From JBAOHV01 sp037045265 (GTDB lineage: Bacteria; Actinomycetota; Acidimicrobiia; Acidimicrobiales; Microtrichaceae), in contig JBAOHV010000016.1 of the NCBI GenBank assembly GCA_037045265.1, positions 310,001 to 374,000 on the forward strand: 64,000 bases of DNA. The letters run 5' to 3'. Of the stretch, positions 1 through 8,878 are shown in pieces. The notes beneath the pieces were generated by a model. The model saw nothing but the letters and a program-made list of their open reading frames with translations, was not told the DNA's origin and made no database searches. Position numbers and translations under genes: made by a program. Every line of letters begins with the position of its first letter. The stretch's first letter is position 1.

Positions 1-1
1 C

Positions 2-985
2 GAGGGTGGCCCGGTGCTGGTTTCGGTCCCGGGCGCAGAGGGGATTGTGGGCCAGGGGCTGGTCAACACCGACGCTGTGCGCTACGGCTCGCTCGAACAC
101 CCCGGCGACAGCTACTCGTTCGACATCTTCACCCAGGTCGCCCGGGCCGTGCGCGAAGGCGACGGTCTCGGAGGCCTGGAGCCACAACAGGTGCTCGCTG
201 CCGGAGAGTCCCAGTCGGCCATGGCCCTGGTCACCTACCACAACGGTGTGCAGCCCCTCACCGGGGCATTCGACGGGTTCTTCGTGCACAGCAGGGCGTC
301 GATGGCCCTGCCCGTCGTGGGACCCGACGAGTACGCCGACCTGGCGAGCGCGTTCGGTAGCACCCCGGCGAAGCTGCGAGACGACCTCGACGTCCCGGTG
401 ATGGTTCTTCAGTCAGAGGGCGACGTCACTGGGCTGTTGAACTCCTCGGCGACGCGCCAGCCTGACGGCGAGAACTTCCGTCTGTGGGAGGTCGCCGGCA
501 CCGCCCACGCGGACCAACGCCTGGTCGGTGACATCACCGCGCTCATCGACTGCGGCGCGCCGATCAACGACGGCCCCATGCACGTCGCGGCCAAAGCGGC
601 GTTCCACCACTTCGAGGCGTGGGCGCGCGGTCAGGATCCGCCGCCTGGCGCAGCACTGATCGAACTGGTCGACGACTCCCCCACCCCCGCGATCCGACGT
701 GACGACGACGGAATCGCCCTCGGCGGGCTGCGACTGGCGCCGGTCGACGTACCGATCGAGGCCCTGTCCGGCGAGCCGGGCCCATCCGGTGAGCTCATCT
801 GCCAGTTGTTCGGCTCGACCAACCCGTTGCCCGCCGAGCAGCTTTCACGGCGATTCCCGACCGTCACCGACTACACGACAGCCTATGAGGCCGCAATCGA
901 CGGTGATGTGGACGACGGCCACGTACTCGAAGCCGATCGGGCTGCCATGGGCGAGTACATGCGGACGGATCGCCTGGACGACTGA
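2..985 (+). CDS. alpha/beta hydrolase domain protein (5-prime partial)
   Basis: The reading frame is open through the left edge of the window, so the N-terminus is missing. The visible 323 or so residues look like the actinobacterial alpha/beta hydrolase domain family (Abhydrolase_10 type). A nucleophile elbow GESQSA lies about 66 residues into the visible part, and GTAHAD near residue 162 could supply the catalytic histidine; I cannot assign the acid. A serine hydrolase acting on an ester or lactone is the expected activity, but the substrate is unknown. It converges on the nitronate monooxygenase gene, with 17 bases between the two stops. No signal peptide can be judged because the start is absent. 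Confidence 0.7.
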   Translation, partial: EGGPVLVSVPGAEGIVGQGLVNTDAVRYGSLEHPGDSYSFDIFTQVARAVREGDGLGGLEPQQVLAAGESQSAMALVTYHNGVQPLTGAFDGFFVHSRASMALPVVGPDEYADLASAFGSTPAKLRDDLDVPVMVLQSEGDVTGLLNSSATRQPDGENFRLWEVAGTAHADQRLVGDITALIDCGAPINDGPMHVAAKAAFHHFEAWARGQDPPPGAALIELVDDSPTPAIRRDDDGIALGGLRLAPVDVPIEALSGEPGPSGELICQLFGSTNPLPAEQLSRRFPTVTDYTTAYEAAIDGDVDDGHVLEADRAAMGEYMRTDRLDD

Positions 986-1002
986 GCAGTTGCGACCGTT
1001 CG

Positions 1003-2143
1003 TCAGCCGGCGTTGGCGGCCGCTTCGTTCAGCGCGTCCAGGTGCGAAGTCGCCTCGAGGTACTCGTTGACCCAGCGCTCGATCACCGATGCGGTCTTCT
1101 CGACTTTCTGGAACTGCCCGACGACCTGACCGACCGGGTTGAACGCCACGTCGACCGTCTGATCCGGGTACTTGTAGGTGGCGGCCACGGCGATGCCCGA
1201 CACCATGTACTGCAGCGGCATGCCGAGCGGATCGGGGTTCTCCGGATTCTCCCACGCTTCGGTCCAGTCGTTCTTGAGCATCCGACAGGGCTTGCCTGTG
1301 AACGAGCGCGAGCGCACGGTGTCGCGGGAGCTGGCGTCGATGTATGCCTGCTGCTGGACAGGGGTGTTCTCTGCCTCCTCGACCATCAGCCACTGCGAGC
1401 CGGTCCACGCCCCCTGGCACCCGAGTGCCAGAGCCGCGGCGATCTGCTCACCGCTGCCGATGCCCCCAGCGGCGAGCACCGGTCGGGGTGCAACGGCCTT
1501 GACGGCCTGGGGCCACAGGACGATCGAGCCGACCTCACCGCAGTGTCCACCACCCTCGCCACCCTGGGCGATGATGATGTCGACGTCAGCATCTGCGTGC
1601 TTCATGGCCTGGTAGGGCGATCCGCACAGCGCAGCGACCTTGCGGCCCTCGGCGTGGATGTGGTCGATCGTGTCCTTGGGCGGGGTGCCGAGCGCGTTCG
1701 CGATCAGGGTCATCTTGGGGTGACGCAGCGCCACGTCCACCTGCGGGGTGGCGGTCGCCTCGGTCCAACCGATGAGCTGGAGGGAGTTGTCGTCCTCGCC
1801 CTCGGGAAGCGGCACGCCGTGGTCGGCCATGCAGCTTGCGGGCGAAGTCCAGGTGCTCCTTGGGAACCATGTCCTGGAGCATCTTGGTGAGCTCCTCGCC
1901 GGACATGTCGGCGTCCATGCCCTCGTACTTGTTCGGGATGACGATGTCGACACCGTAGGGGTGGTCGCCGATGTGCTCGTCGATCCAGTTCAGCTCGACC
2001 TCGAGCTGCTCGGGCGAGTAGCCGACGGCGCCGAGCACACCGAAGCCACCCGCCTTGGAGACCGCGACGACGACGTCACGGCAGTGGGTGAAGGCGAAGA
2101 TCGGGAACTCGATTCCCAGCTCGTCACAGATAGGGGTACGCAT
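1003..2143 (-). CDS. nitronate monooxygenase-like flavoprotein (one frameshift)
   Basis: An FMN-dependent TIM-barrel protein of the nitronate monooxygenase (2-nitropropane dioxygenase) family, expected to oxidise alkyl nitronates; some relatives act as enoyl reductases. The N-terminus (MRTPICDELGIEFPIFAF) and the glycine-rich phosphate-binding segment AQGGEGGGHCGEVGS followed by PVLAAGGIGSG are clear. The frame breaks near 1826-1832: the first half runs to DFARKLH and the second half resumes with ADHGVPLPEG in the next frame, which one surplus base in a GG pair would explain. Total length is about 380 residues. It starts 12 bases after the TetR gene stop and is probably its co-transcribed target. 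Confidence 0.8.
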
Positions 2144-2155
2144 CGGTGTGTCCTT

Positions 2156-2752
2156 TCAACTGTCGACCGACACCGTCCGGCGCCGGTCGAATCCGTCCAC
2201 CACGCCTTGCAGCGCAGTGACAGCCATCTCGTCGGTGACCCGCTCGGGGTCGATACGGCGCATCATCTCGAGGCCGATCAGCAGCCCGATGATCGCTGGT
2301 CCCAGCGCCGGGTCCTGCTCGCCGTCGTCGCCTGTGGAAGCGACGATCCCTCGCCACGCGCCGCGGTAGCGCCTAGTGAGCGGCTCGCGGAGCTCGGGGT
2401 TGCGAGCAGCGTGGGCCCACAGCTCGAACTCGAGGGTCATCCAGCGCCCGTCTCCTACCGCCGGCGCCGAGACGTTGCGCCACAGCACCGCCAGTCGTTC
2501 GTCGACGGCCCGCGCGCTGGCGAGCTCCGCTCCGATCACCGCACCTACGTCGCTGACCCAGCTGTCGAGCAGGGCCAACAGGATGCCGTCCTTGCCCCCG
2601 AAGTGGTCGTAGACGGCACCGGAGGTCCGATCCGCACGCTGTGCGATCGCGTCGATGGACGTTCCGTCGACGCCACGCTCGACGAACAGCTCCGCCGCGG
2701 CATCGAGCAGCCGGCGACGGGTGTCTGCTCGCCGTTCATCCTGTGTGGCCAC
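2156..2752 (-). CDS. TetR family transcriptional regulator
   Basis: A 198-residue TetR-type repressor. The N-terminal helix-turn-helix runs through residues 8-55: RRRLLDAAAELFVERG, then TSIDAIAQRADRTSGAVYDHFGGK. The C-terminal two thirds is the variable ligand-binding helical domain and gives no clue to the ligand. It sits directly upstream of the nitronate monooxygenase gene on the same strand, so it is likely the local regulator. Two palindromes just upstream of its start suggest autoregulation. The start is the first ATG after the palindromes, and it puts the helix-turn-helix at the usual distance from the N-terminus. Confidence 0.88.
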   Translation of the reverse strand: MATQDERRADTRRRLLDAAAELFVERGVDGTSIDAIAQRADRTSGAVYDHFGGKDGILLALLDSWVSDVGAVIGAELASARAVDERLAVLWRNVSAPAVGDGRWMTLEFELWAHAARNPELREPLTRRYRGAWRGIVASTGDDGEQDPALGPAIIGLLIGLEMMRRIDPERVTDEMAVTALQGVVDGFDRRRTVSVDS

Positions 2753-2762
2753 CAGACAAAAT

Positions 2763-2794
2763 ATAGGACGTTCTATGTATATCGGTCAACCGAT
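2763..2794. promoter_or_regulatory. two palindromes, probable TetR operators
   Basis: ATAGGACGTTCTAT (2763-2776) is a 14-base palindrome with one mismatched pair. ATCGGTCAACCGAT (2781-2794) is a perfect 6-base inverted repeat around CA. Both lie in an AT-rich patch 11-42 bases upstream of the TetR start codon. This is the usual place for TetR autoregulatory sites; binding is inferred, not shown. Confidence 0.55.
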
Positions 2795-2823
2795 CTAACT
2801 GGTGGAAGCCATCGGAACGGGCG

Positions 2824-3792
2824 TCACGGGACGTGGGTGGGCGCCTCGCAGTCATGGCACTCGCTCTCGAGCGTCGCGTGGTCGATGCCGAATCGATCGA
2901 CGAGCATCGACCGGGCCCGTGCCGTCACTTCTTGTGCCCCGTGCAGGTCCACCCCCTCGCCCATCGCCAGGTGAGCAGTGAGAGCGGTGGTCTGCGAGTC
3001 GACCGCCCAGATGTGCAGGTGATGCGCCGCACGCACCCCCGGAAGGTCGATCAGAGCGTCGCTGACCTCTTCGACGTCGATCCCCGCCGGCGTCGACTCG
3101 AGGAGCACTCCGACGGTGTCGACCAGCAGGCGCCACACCCCGACGAGTACGAGCACCGAGATCAGGATCGACACAGCGGGGTCGACCCAGGCCGCGTCGA
3201 ACCACCACACCGCGGCCGCGGCCACGATGACCCCGAAGGAGCCCAGCGCGTCCGCAACCAGGTGCCAGAAGGCGGCCCGCAGGTTCAGGTTGTCGCCCGC
3301 GGAGCGGCTCAGCAGCCAGGCACTCGCGCCGTTGACCAGCAGCCCGACCAGACCGACCAGCGCCAACGGCCCCGCCGACAGTTCGGGCGGGTCGGAGAAT
3401 CGGCCGACTGCCTCGACCACGACCCAGATGGTCAGGGCGACCAGGACCGTTCCGTTCAACAGCGCTGCCAGGACCTCGGCCCGCGCCAATCCGTAGCTGC
3501 GCCGTGCGGTCGGCGGGCGCGCCGCCAACGCCTGGCCTATGAGCGCGACCACCAGCGCGACGACGTCGCTGGCGTTGTGCAGCGAGTCCGCGAGCAGCGC
3601 CAGCGAACCGATGACCAGACCCACCGCCACCTGGACCGCCAACAGGACGCTGTTGGCCCCGACCGAGATCCACAGCGCACGTCGCTGACGCACGAGCTGC
3701 TCACCCCTGGGCACATGGCTGTGGCCAGCACCCGAATGGTTGTGACCGGCACCGGAATGGTTGTGACCGGTGCTGCTGTCGCGTTTGGTCAT
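2824..3792 (-). CDS. cation diffusion facilitator (CDF) heavy-metal exporter
   Basis: A 322-residue CDF family (CzcD/ZitB-like) proton-coupled exporter of Zn, Cd or similar divalent cations across the inner membrane. The N-terminus is a histidine-rich loop with repeated GHNHSGA and GHSH units. The transmembrane segment SLALLADSLHNASDVVALVV contains the paired Asp/His metal site, and HLVADALGS contains the second. A cytoplasmic C-terminal domain with HHLHIWAVD follows. The open frame extends further upstream, but ATG at 3792 is chosen because it overlaps the stop of the CmtR-like gene (ATGA), the arrangement expected for coupled sensor-exporter pairs, and because the His-rich leader begins there. 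Confidence 0.88.
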   Translation of the reverse strand: MTKRDSSTGHNHSGAGHNHSGAGHSHVPRGEQLVRQRRALWISVGANSVLLAVQVAVGLVIGSLALLADSLHNASDVVALVVALIGQALAARPPTARRSYGLARAEVLAALLNGTVLVALTIWVVVEAVGRFSDPPELSAGPLALVGLVGLLVNGASAWLLSRSAGDNLNLRAAFWHLVADALGSFGVIVAAAAVWWFDAAWVDPAVSILISVLVLVGVWRLLVDTVGVLLESTPAGIDVEEVSDALIDLPGVRAAHHLHIWAVDSQTTALTAHLAMGEGVDLHGAQEVTARARSMLVDRFGIDHATLESECHDCEAPTHVP

Positions 3793-4130
3793 GATGCCGC
3801 CGCGACGTGTGAGCACTGCTCCACCGCCAGTACGAGACCGCACAGGTCCGACAGTGCGTGGGCCAGGCGGGGATCGCACAGGCGGTAGCGCTGACGACGT
3901 CCTTCGGCTTCGGCCACGACCAGTCCGCAGCCACGAAGACAAGCGAGGTGGTTGGAGACGTTGGATCGGGACAACCCGAGCATGTCTGCGAGCTCCGACG
4001 GGTACCGGGGGCCGTCCAACAGTGCCACGAGCAACGATCGGCGAGATTCGTCGGCCAAGGCCGTTCCCACTCGGGCGAGCGTGCTCAGATCGACTTCTCT
4101 GCTCGCGTTCATCAAACGATGATTCATCAC
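3789..4130 (-). CDS. cmtR: CmtR-like ArsR/SmtB metal-sensing repressor
   Basis: A 113-residue winged-helix repressor closely resembling mycobacterial CmtR, the Cd/Pb sensor. The recognition helix region SRSNVSNHLACLRGCGLVV carries Cys64 and Cys68, matching the two DNA-helix cysteines of CmtR, and EQCSH near the C-terminus gives Cys106, matching the tail ligand. These three cysteines are the known CmtR metal site, so Cd(II)/Pb(II) sensing is likely. It is translationally coupled to the CDF exporter it should control. Three starts are possible: GTG 4130, ATG 4127 and ATG 4112. The operator-like repeat lies only seven bases before 4130, so the downstream ATG or a leaderless message should be considered. 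Confidence 0.88.
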   Translation of the reverse strand: MMNHRLMNASREVDLSTLARVGTALADESRRSLLVALLDGPRYPSELADMLGLSRSNVSNHLACLRGCGLVVAEAEGRRQRYRLCDPRLAHALSDLCGLVLAVEQCSHVAAAS

Positions 4131-4136
4131 ACCATG

Positions 4137-4156
4137 AATTCAGTCAACCCTGAATT
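4137..4156. promoter_or_regulatory. inverted repeat, probable CmtR operator
   Basis: AATTCAG (4137-4143) and CTGAATT (4150-4156) form a perfect 7-base inverted repeat with a six-base spacer, immediately upstream of the CmtR-like gene and between it and the divergent phosphopantetheinyl transferase gene. Position and symmetry fit an ArsR/SmtB operator. Inferred. Confidence 0.6.
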
Positions 4157-4206
4157 GACCTTGGAGCAGGCACCGCAAGATCGCCTCCTGCCCGTACCCT
4201 GCCCGC

Positions 4207-4942
4207 ATGCCCCTGGCACGGTCGTTCGAGTCGGAAGTAGCGGTGCTTCTCTTCGGCGCGCCCGAGGCGATCGACCTGACTGACCGGGTCGACGAGCTCG
4301 ACGACCGGGAGAAGGCTCGGTTGCTTGCCCTACGGCGCCCCGCCGACCGGCGTCGTTTCCTCGTGGCCCACATCGGGCTGCGAGATGCGCTGGCACTGCG
4401 ACTCGACATGACACCGGCCGAGGTGAGGCTGGGCAACGACACATGCCCGGTGTGCGGCTCCGCCGAGCACGGCCGGCCGATCTCGCTCGACGACCCGGAC
4501 TCCACTCACTGGTCGATCTCGCACACAGATGGGCTGGTTGCGATCGCAGTGGGCTCGTCGCCGGTCGGCATCGATGTCGAGTCGCTCGCGCGAGCGGACG
4601 ACACGAGCTTCCTCGACGAGGTCGGCACCCATCCCGACGACGCCGACGCGATGGTCGCGGTTCCGTCGGCCGACGAGCGGGCGCTCGGGCGCACTCGCCT
4701 GGCCCGCTGGAGCCGCCTCGAGGCCGCTCTCAAGGTCGACCGGGGCGGGCCTGGGAATCGACCCCTCCACGATCGCGGTCGGACTCTCGGGCCAACGCAC
4801 CATCCACCCACTGATGCCGAGTTCAGGCGAGTGCCGACACCCGTCGGTGACGATCGTGGACCTGGTCGTGGGAGAAGCCCACGTCGGTGCACTTGCCGTC
4901 AGCGGGCCTGAGGCCCCGAGGGTGTCCTCCACCTGGCTCTGA
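4207..4942 (+). CDS. 4-prime-phosphopantetheinyl transferase superfamily protein (one frameshift)
   Basis: Transfers phosphopantetheine from CoA to a carrier protein serine, activating fatty-acid, polyketide or peptide synthases. The Sfp-type signatures are present: WSISHTDGLVAIAV, then VGIDVESL with the Mg-binding acid, then WSRLEAALKVDRG corresponding to the W-x-x-KEA-x-x-K motif, although the first lysine is replaced by Leu. The frame breaks near 4748, just after the last motif; the C-terminus LGIDPSTIAVGLSGQ continues in the next frame to a stop at 4942, consistent with one surplus C. The total is about 245 residues. It is divergent from the CmtR-like gene. The target carrier protein is not in the window. 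Confidence 0.75.
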
Positions 4943-4954
4943 GTTGCCAGCCGC

Positions 4955-5095
4955 TGTCGCCGATGGTTTGATGACCCACGACAAACCATCCGCCACGTGG
5001 GAGGAAAGTCGGCCGAGCCGACGCTGTCCCGCAACCGTGTGTCCTACCGCCGCTCTCGAGCAGCTGTACGACGAGTCGGAATGCTCCCCGCGGCA
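4955..5095 (+). promoter_or_regulatory. cobalamin riboswitch controlling the ECF/surface-protein operon
   Basis: The conserved core reads GGGAGGAAAGTC, a GGCC/GCCG hairpin, then CGCTGTCCCGCAACCGTG (4999-5039), the hallmark cobalamin aptamer segment. About 34 bases later comes GAGTCGGAATGC (5074-5085), a conserved element found at the same relative place in the second riboswitch of this window. An upstream perfect hairpin GATGGTTT/AAACCATC (4962-4969 and 4983-4990) belongs to the 5-prime arm. About 90 bases separate the aptamer from the first gene and hold GC-rich alternative pairings around GGAGG, the ribosome binding site at 5177-5181. Translation-level control is therefore plausible. The aptamer boundaries are approximate. 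Confidence 0.88.
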
Positions 5096-5187
5096 ACTCG
5101 CTTCGAGATCGTCCGTCGTGGATTGCGGATGCCGGAGCCCAGGCGCTCCGCGTGCGGGGACCCGGGCCATCGGCCTGGAGGACCCAC

Positions 5188-6696
5188 ATGCAACGCCCGA
5201 ACATGAACAACGCAGCCCGGGGCCGAACAGCGACAGCGCTGCTACTTGCAGCGCTGCTGACACTCGCCGCACCAACCATGCACGCATCGGGAGCGCCGCC
5301 CCAGGCTTCGGGCTCCGCGCAGGCCGCGCTCGACTGGCTGGCAGAGCAGCTGAACCGCAACGGCGCCACCATGCCCGGGTTCACGCCCGGATCGACTGAC
5401 TGGGGCCTGACCATGGACGCCGTGCTCGCGTTCGTCGCTGCGGGCGCCGGCTCAGCTCCGGTGGTCGTCGCGGCGACCGACGCGATCGCCACCGGCGAGG
5501 CGGTCACGGCCTACACCACCTGGGACCCGGAGATCCCCGGCGTCCGAATCGCCGGTGCGACGGCCAAGACGCTGCTCACCCTCAGATCGGTCGGGCGGTC
5601 GGCTTCGGTCGACGGGACCGATCTCGAGCTGACGCTCCGTGCTCTGATGGTCGCCACGGGTGAGCACCGCGGCAGGTTCTCGGACCAGGTGCCCGATCCG
5701 ACGTGGAACACCGCGAACGGATTCTCGCAGGCGCTCGCCGTGCTGGCTCTGTCCATGACCGCCGAAGGCGTTCCCACCGAGGCGATCGAGTTCCTCACCG
5801 CGCAGCAGTGCCCCGCCGGAGGCTTCCGCCTCACCTACGACGGCGCGCGGGATTGCACGAGTGACGCCGGCGCCGATCCCGATGCCACCGCGCTCGCCGT
5901 GCAGGCGCTGCTCACCCTCGACGTCTCGATCCGCCCCGATCATGCGATCAGCCGGGCCGTCGCCTGGATGCTCGCCAGGAGGCTCCCAGACGGATCGTTC
6001 GGCGGCACCGGACCGACCGCCGCAGCCAATGGGAACAGCACCGGTCTGGCCGCACAGACTCTGCGCGCTGCCGATCGCACCGCGGACGCAGACCGCTCCG
6101 CCGACTGGGTCCACTCGCGGCTGCAACTCGAGGGCGAAGCAGCCTCAGCCGGCCCCGCCTCGGCGCACATCGGAGCGATCGCCTACAACCCTGCAGCACG
6201 CTCCGCGGCACTCGCGTCCGGAATCGCTCCGTCAGCGATCGACCAGTGGCGCCGATCGACCACACAGGCGGTGCTCGCTCTGGGGCTTGCTCCGTTCGGT
6301 CGGCTCCCATCGGTGCCACCGCCCACCACCACGCCACCGCCCACCACCACGCCACCGCCTACCACCACGCCACCGCCTACCACCACGCCACCGCCCACCA
6401 CCACGCCACCGCCCACCACCACCACCGTCGCACCCACCACCACGGTCCTCGCCGACTCTGCTCAACCCGCACCACAGGTTGAAGGCGAATCCGTCTCATC
6501 GGCCTCGGGCCGTGCCACCCCATCGAGCAGTGCGAACAGCGGCGGAGAAACCCGTGGGCACGCCGAATCATCCCTGCCACGAACCGGCGGTGCCGCACGG
6601 CTGTTGGCAGCACTCGGGGCAACCTTGCTGATCACCGGCGCACTCGCTGCAGCCACCGGCGGCCAGGTTGCAGTGGATCGCACTCGCCGGCGATGA
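5188..6696 (+). CDS. secreted LPxTG-anchored alpha/alpha-barrel protein, transcobalamin alpha-domain-like
   Basis: A 502-residue exported protein. A signal peptide (about residues 1-35) precedes roughly 340 residues with prenyltransferase/squalene-cyclase-type repeats, such as GFSQALAVLALSM, CPAGGFRLTY and LPDGSFGGTG. This is the alpha6/alpha6-toroid signature shared with the large domain of animal intrinsic factor and transcobalamin. A (PPPTTT)n spacer follows, then LPRTGG, a hydrophobic helix and an RRR end, a standard sortase sorting signal. No catalytic Asp motif of terpene cyclases was seen. It is the first gene after a cobalamin riboswitch and is coupled (ATGA) to the next, so corrinoid capture at the wall is inferred. 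The start has GGAGG seven bases upstream. A sortase was not seen in the window. Confidence 0.78.
   Translation: MQRPNMNNAARGRTATALLLAALLTLAAPTMHASGAPPQASGSAQAALDWLAEQLNRNGATMPGFTPGSTDWGLTMDAVLAFVAAGAGSAPVVVAATDAIATGEAVTAYTTWDPEIPGVRIAGATAKTLLTLRSVGRSASVDGTDLELTLRALMVATGEHRGRFSDQVPDPTWNTANGFSQALAVLALSMTAEGVPTEAIEFLTAQQCPAGGFRLTYDGARDCTSDAGADPDATALAVQALLTLDVSIRPDHAISRAVAWMLARRLPDGSFGGTGPTAAANGNSTGLAAQTLRAADRTADADRSADWVHSRLQLEGEAASAGPASAHIGAIAYNPAARSAALASGIAPSAIDQWRRSTTQAVLALGLAPFGRLPSVPPPTTTPPPTTTPPPTTTPPPTTTPPPTTTPPPTTTTVAPTTTVLADSAQPAPQVEGESVSSASGRATPSSSANSGGETRGHAESSLPRTGGAARLLAALGATLLITGALAAATGGQVAVDRTRRR
6316..6425 (+). repeat. 18-base tandem repeat encoding (PPPTTT)n
   Basis: About six near-identical 18-base units of the form CCACCGCCCACCACCACG encode the Pro/Thr-rich spacer between the barrel domain and the LPxTG anchor. 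Such spacers hold a domain away from the wall. Unit number may vary between strains by slippage. Confidence 0.85.
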
Positions 6697-7721
6697 CCGT
6701 CGCCAGGGCCATCCTGTTGGCAACCGCAGCGCTGGTGTCCTCGCTGGTCACGGCCTTCGGCGCGCCGAGCGAGGCATCGGCTTGGAGTGAAGGCGCTTGC
6801 ACCACCACCGACGGCGTGACGGTGGTGATCGACTTCCAGGAGTTGGGAGGTGGCGTCCACGTCCGCTGCGCATCACAGCCGATCACCTCCGGCCTCGACG
6901 CACTGCGCCAGGCAGGAATCGACTACCGAACATCGGTGCGTCAGCCAGGGTTCCTCTGCCGCATAGCCGGCAAGCCGGAGTCCGACCCGTGCGTGACGAC
7001 CTCGCCGGCGACCGCGTACTGGTCCTACTGGCTTGCCCCTCGCGGCGGCCGGTGGTGCTTCTCGAACCTCGGCGCGGGCAACCGCGTGCCCCCGCCGGGC
7101 TCGGTCGAGGGCTGGTCGTTCGCGCTCAACCGCAGCGCGACCACTGCGCCACCACCTCGGTTCGCCATCCCCCCAGCTGTCCCGGGCTCCCCTGCGGCGC
7201 CCTTGTCCCCTGCCGACTGCGCGGGCGAATCCGCCGCTCCCGCCACCACCGTCGCACCTGCGGTATCGAACTCGCCGGAAGGTCACGCTTCGTCCACCTC
7301 GCCTGCGGAAGTCCCCTCCCCTGAGCCCAGTCGCTCCACAGGCAGGTCCGACGACGGCTCCACGCCGGGAGTGCCGAGCGCACCCGCGGACAACTCCGCC
7401 CGCGGCGATGCTCCGCCCGGTGACACGAACCAGGCGACGGTCGACGTGCCGACCACCAACGAAGACCTCACTGCGACCACCGACTCAGCGAACTCGCCCG
7501 CCACCGACGAAGAGCAGACCGACGGCAGTGACCGCGCCAGCAGCGACACCGCCGCCGGCAGCGAGACAGCAGAGAGCACCAGCGGGTCGGTGGACCTGGG
7601 CCGCGGAAGCAAGGACGCCGGATCCCCTCTCGGCGTCGTCGCAGGAGCGATCCTGGTGGCAGCCTTGGGTGGTGCAGCCGCCCACCTCCGAAGCCGTCAG
7701 CGCGCGACCGAACAGGGTTGA
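6693..7721 (+). CDS. DUF4430-like (transcobalamin beta-domain-like) membrane-anchored protein
   Basis: A 342-residue exported protein: signal peptide (1-30), one compact domain (about 34-150), a long Ser/Thr/Pro/Asp-rich linker, and a C-terminal membrane helix GVVAGAILVAALGGAAAHL followed by basic residues. The compact domain shows TSGLDALRQAGI, FLCRIAGKP, AYWSYWLAPRGGRWCFS and GSVEGWSF, the pattern of DUF4430, the small beta domain of transcobalamin and intrinsic factor. Four cysteines could form disulfides. It overlaps the barrel-protein gene by four bases and lies five bases before the ECF T gene. A role as the second half of a two-piece cobalamin capture complex is inferred. The lipoprotein downstream carries a paralogous domain. 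Confidence 0.75.
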   Translation: MTVARAILLATAALVSSLVTAFGAPSEASAWSEGACTTTDGVTVVIDFQELGGGVHVRCASQPITSGLDALRQAGIDYRTSVRQPGFLCRIAGKPESDPCVTTSPATAYWSYWLAPRGGRWCFSNLGAGNRVPPPGSVEGWSFALNRSATTAPPPRFAIPPAVPGSPAAPLSPADCAGESAAPATTVAPAVSNSPEGHASSTSPAEVPSPEPSRSTGRSDDGSTPGVPSAPADNSARGDAPPGDTNQATVDVPTTNEDLTATTDSANSPATDEEQTDGSDRASSDTAAGSETAESTSGSVDLGRGSKDAGSPLGVVAGAILVAALGGAAAHLRSRQRATEQG

Positions 7722-7725
7722 CGTC

Positions 7726-8878
7726 GTGACGCGGACCAGGATCGCACGGGACCTGCACCCGGGTGCCTGGTGGCTCTGGGCGTTGGGCATGGCGACCGCG
7801 GCTGCCCGGACCACCAACCCACTCCTGCTCGGGCTCGTCATCGCCGTGGTGGCGTTCGTCGTGTCGGCTCGACGCACCGACGCCCCTTGGGCGCGCGGCT
7901 TCCGCTCATACCTGGTGCTGGGTGTGGCGGTGATCGTCATCCGGGTCGTCTTCAGGATGCTGCTCGACGGCCAGCACGGCGAGCACGTGTTGTTCACTCT
8001 GCCGGAGCTGCCGCTGCCAGAGGCCGCCGCTGGGATCCGCATCGGCGGGCCGGTCTCGGTCGAGGGGCTGCTGGCGGCCTTCTACGACGGGCTCCGCCTG
8101 GCGACGCTGCTGATCTGCCTCGGGGCGGCGAACGTGCTCGCCAACCCCAAGCGGTTGCTCAAGTCCGTGCCGAGCGCACTTCACGAGGTGGGCGTCGCGA
8201 TCACGGTCGCTCTGTCGGTGGCCCCACAGGTTGTCGAGAGCGCCCAGCGCATCTCACGGGCCCGCCGACTCCGGGGCGAAGTCGGCCCACGAACTCGTTG
8301 GTTCAGACAGGTCGCGATTCCGGTGCTGACCGACGCGCTCGACCGCTCGATGCTGCTCGCTGCGGGGATGGACTCGCGCGGCTACGGCAGGACCGCAGGG
8401 GTGGCGCGCTGGTTCGCGCCGGCTGACCGGCGCACTCGTTCTCGGCGGGCTGATGGGCATCTGCGTCGGCATCTACGGCCTGCTCGACTCCACCACCCCA
8501 TGGACGCTCGGAGTGCCGATGCTCGCTCTGGGTGTCGCGGCGGCGACCGGCGGCCTCTACGCGAGCGGCGCCCGGGTACGACGGACCCGCTACCGACCGG
8601 ATCCCTGGCGACTGGCGGAGTGGGGTGTCACGAGCTCAGGGGTGTCGACAGCCTTGGTCCTGTTCGTGTCGTCGGCTGTCGATCCGGCCGTGCTGAACCC
8701 TTCGCTCCAGCCGCTCGAATGGCCAGAGCTGGCGGCCCTTCCGACCATCGGAGTGCTGATCGGGCTCCTACCCGCGTGGATCGCGCCGCCACCGCTGCGC
8801 GGCCATCTGTCCGCCGAGCCACCCGCCGCGGCATCCGACGACTCGATCGCTCCCCTGCGGGAAAGAGCTCTCCGATGA
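7726..8878 (+). CDS. ECF transporter transmembrane (T) component (one frameshift)
   Basis: The T component (EcfT/CbiQ family) couples the ATPases to the substrate-binding S protein. The GTG start begins TRTRIARDLHPGAWWLW. Several hydrophobic helices follow, then the two Ala-Arg-Gly-type coupling motifs RARRLRGEVG and AGMDSRGYGR. The frame breaks near 8417-8420; ALVLGGLMGICVGIYGLLD continues in the next frame to a TGA that overlaps the ATPase start (ATGA). One surplus C in GCCGG would explain it. The restored product of about 383 residues is long for an EcfT, with an extra hydrophobic C-terminal block. CbrU is the name used for this subunit in predicted cobalamin ECF transporters; I do not assert orthology. 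Confidence 0.82.

Noticed and set aside
6316..6425. Possible CRISPR or regulatory repeat array
   Set aside because: The units are contiguous 18-mers in frame with a coding sequence and encode PPPTTT; there are no spacers.
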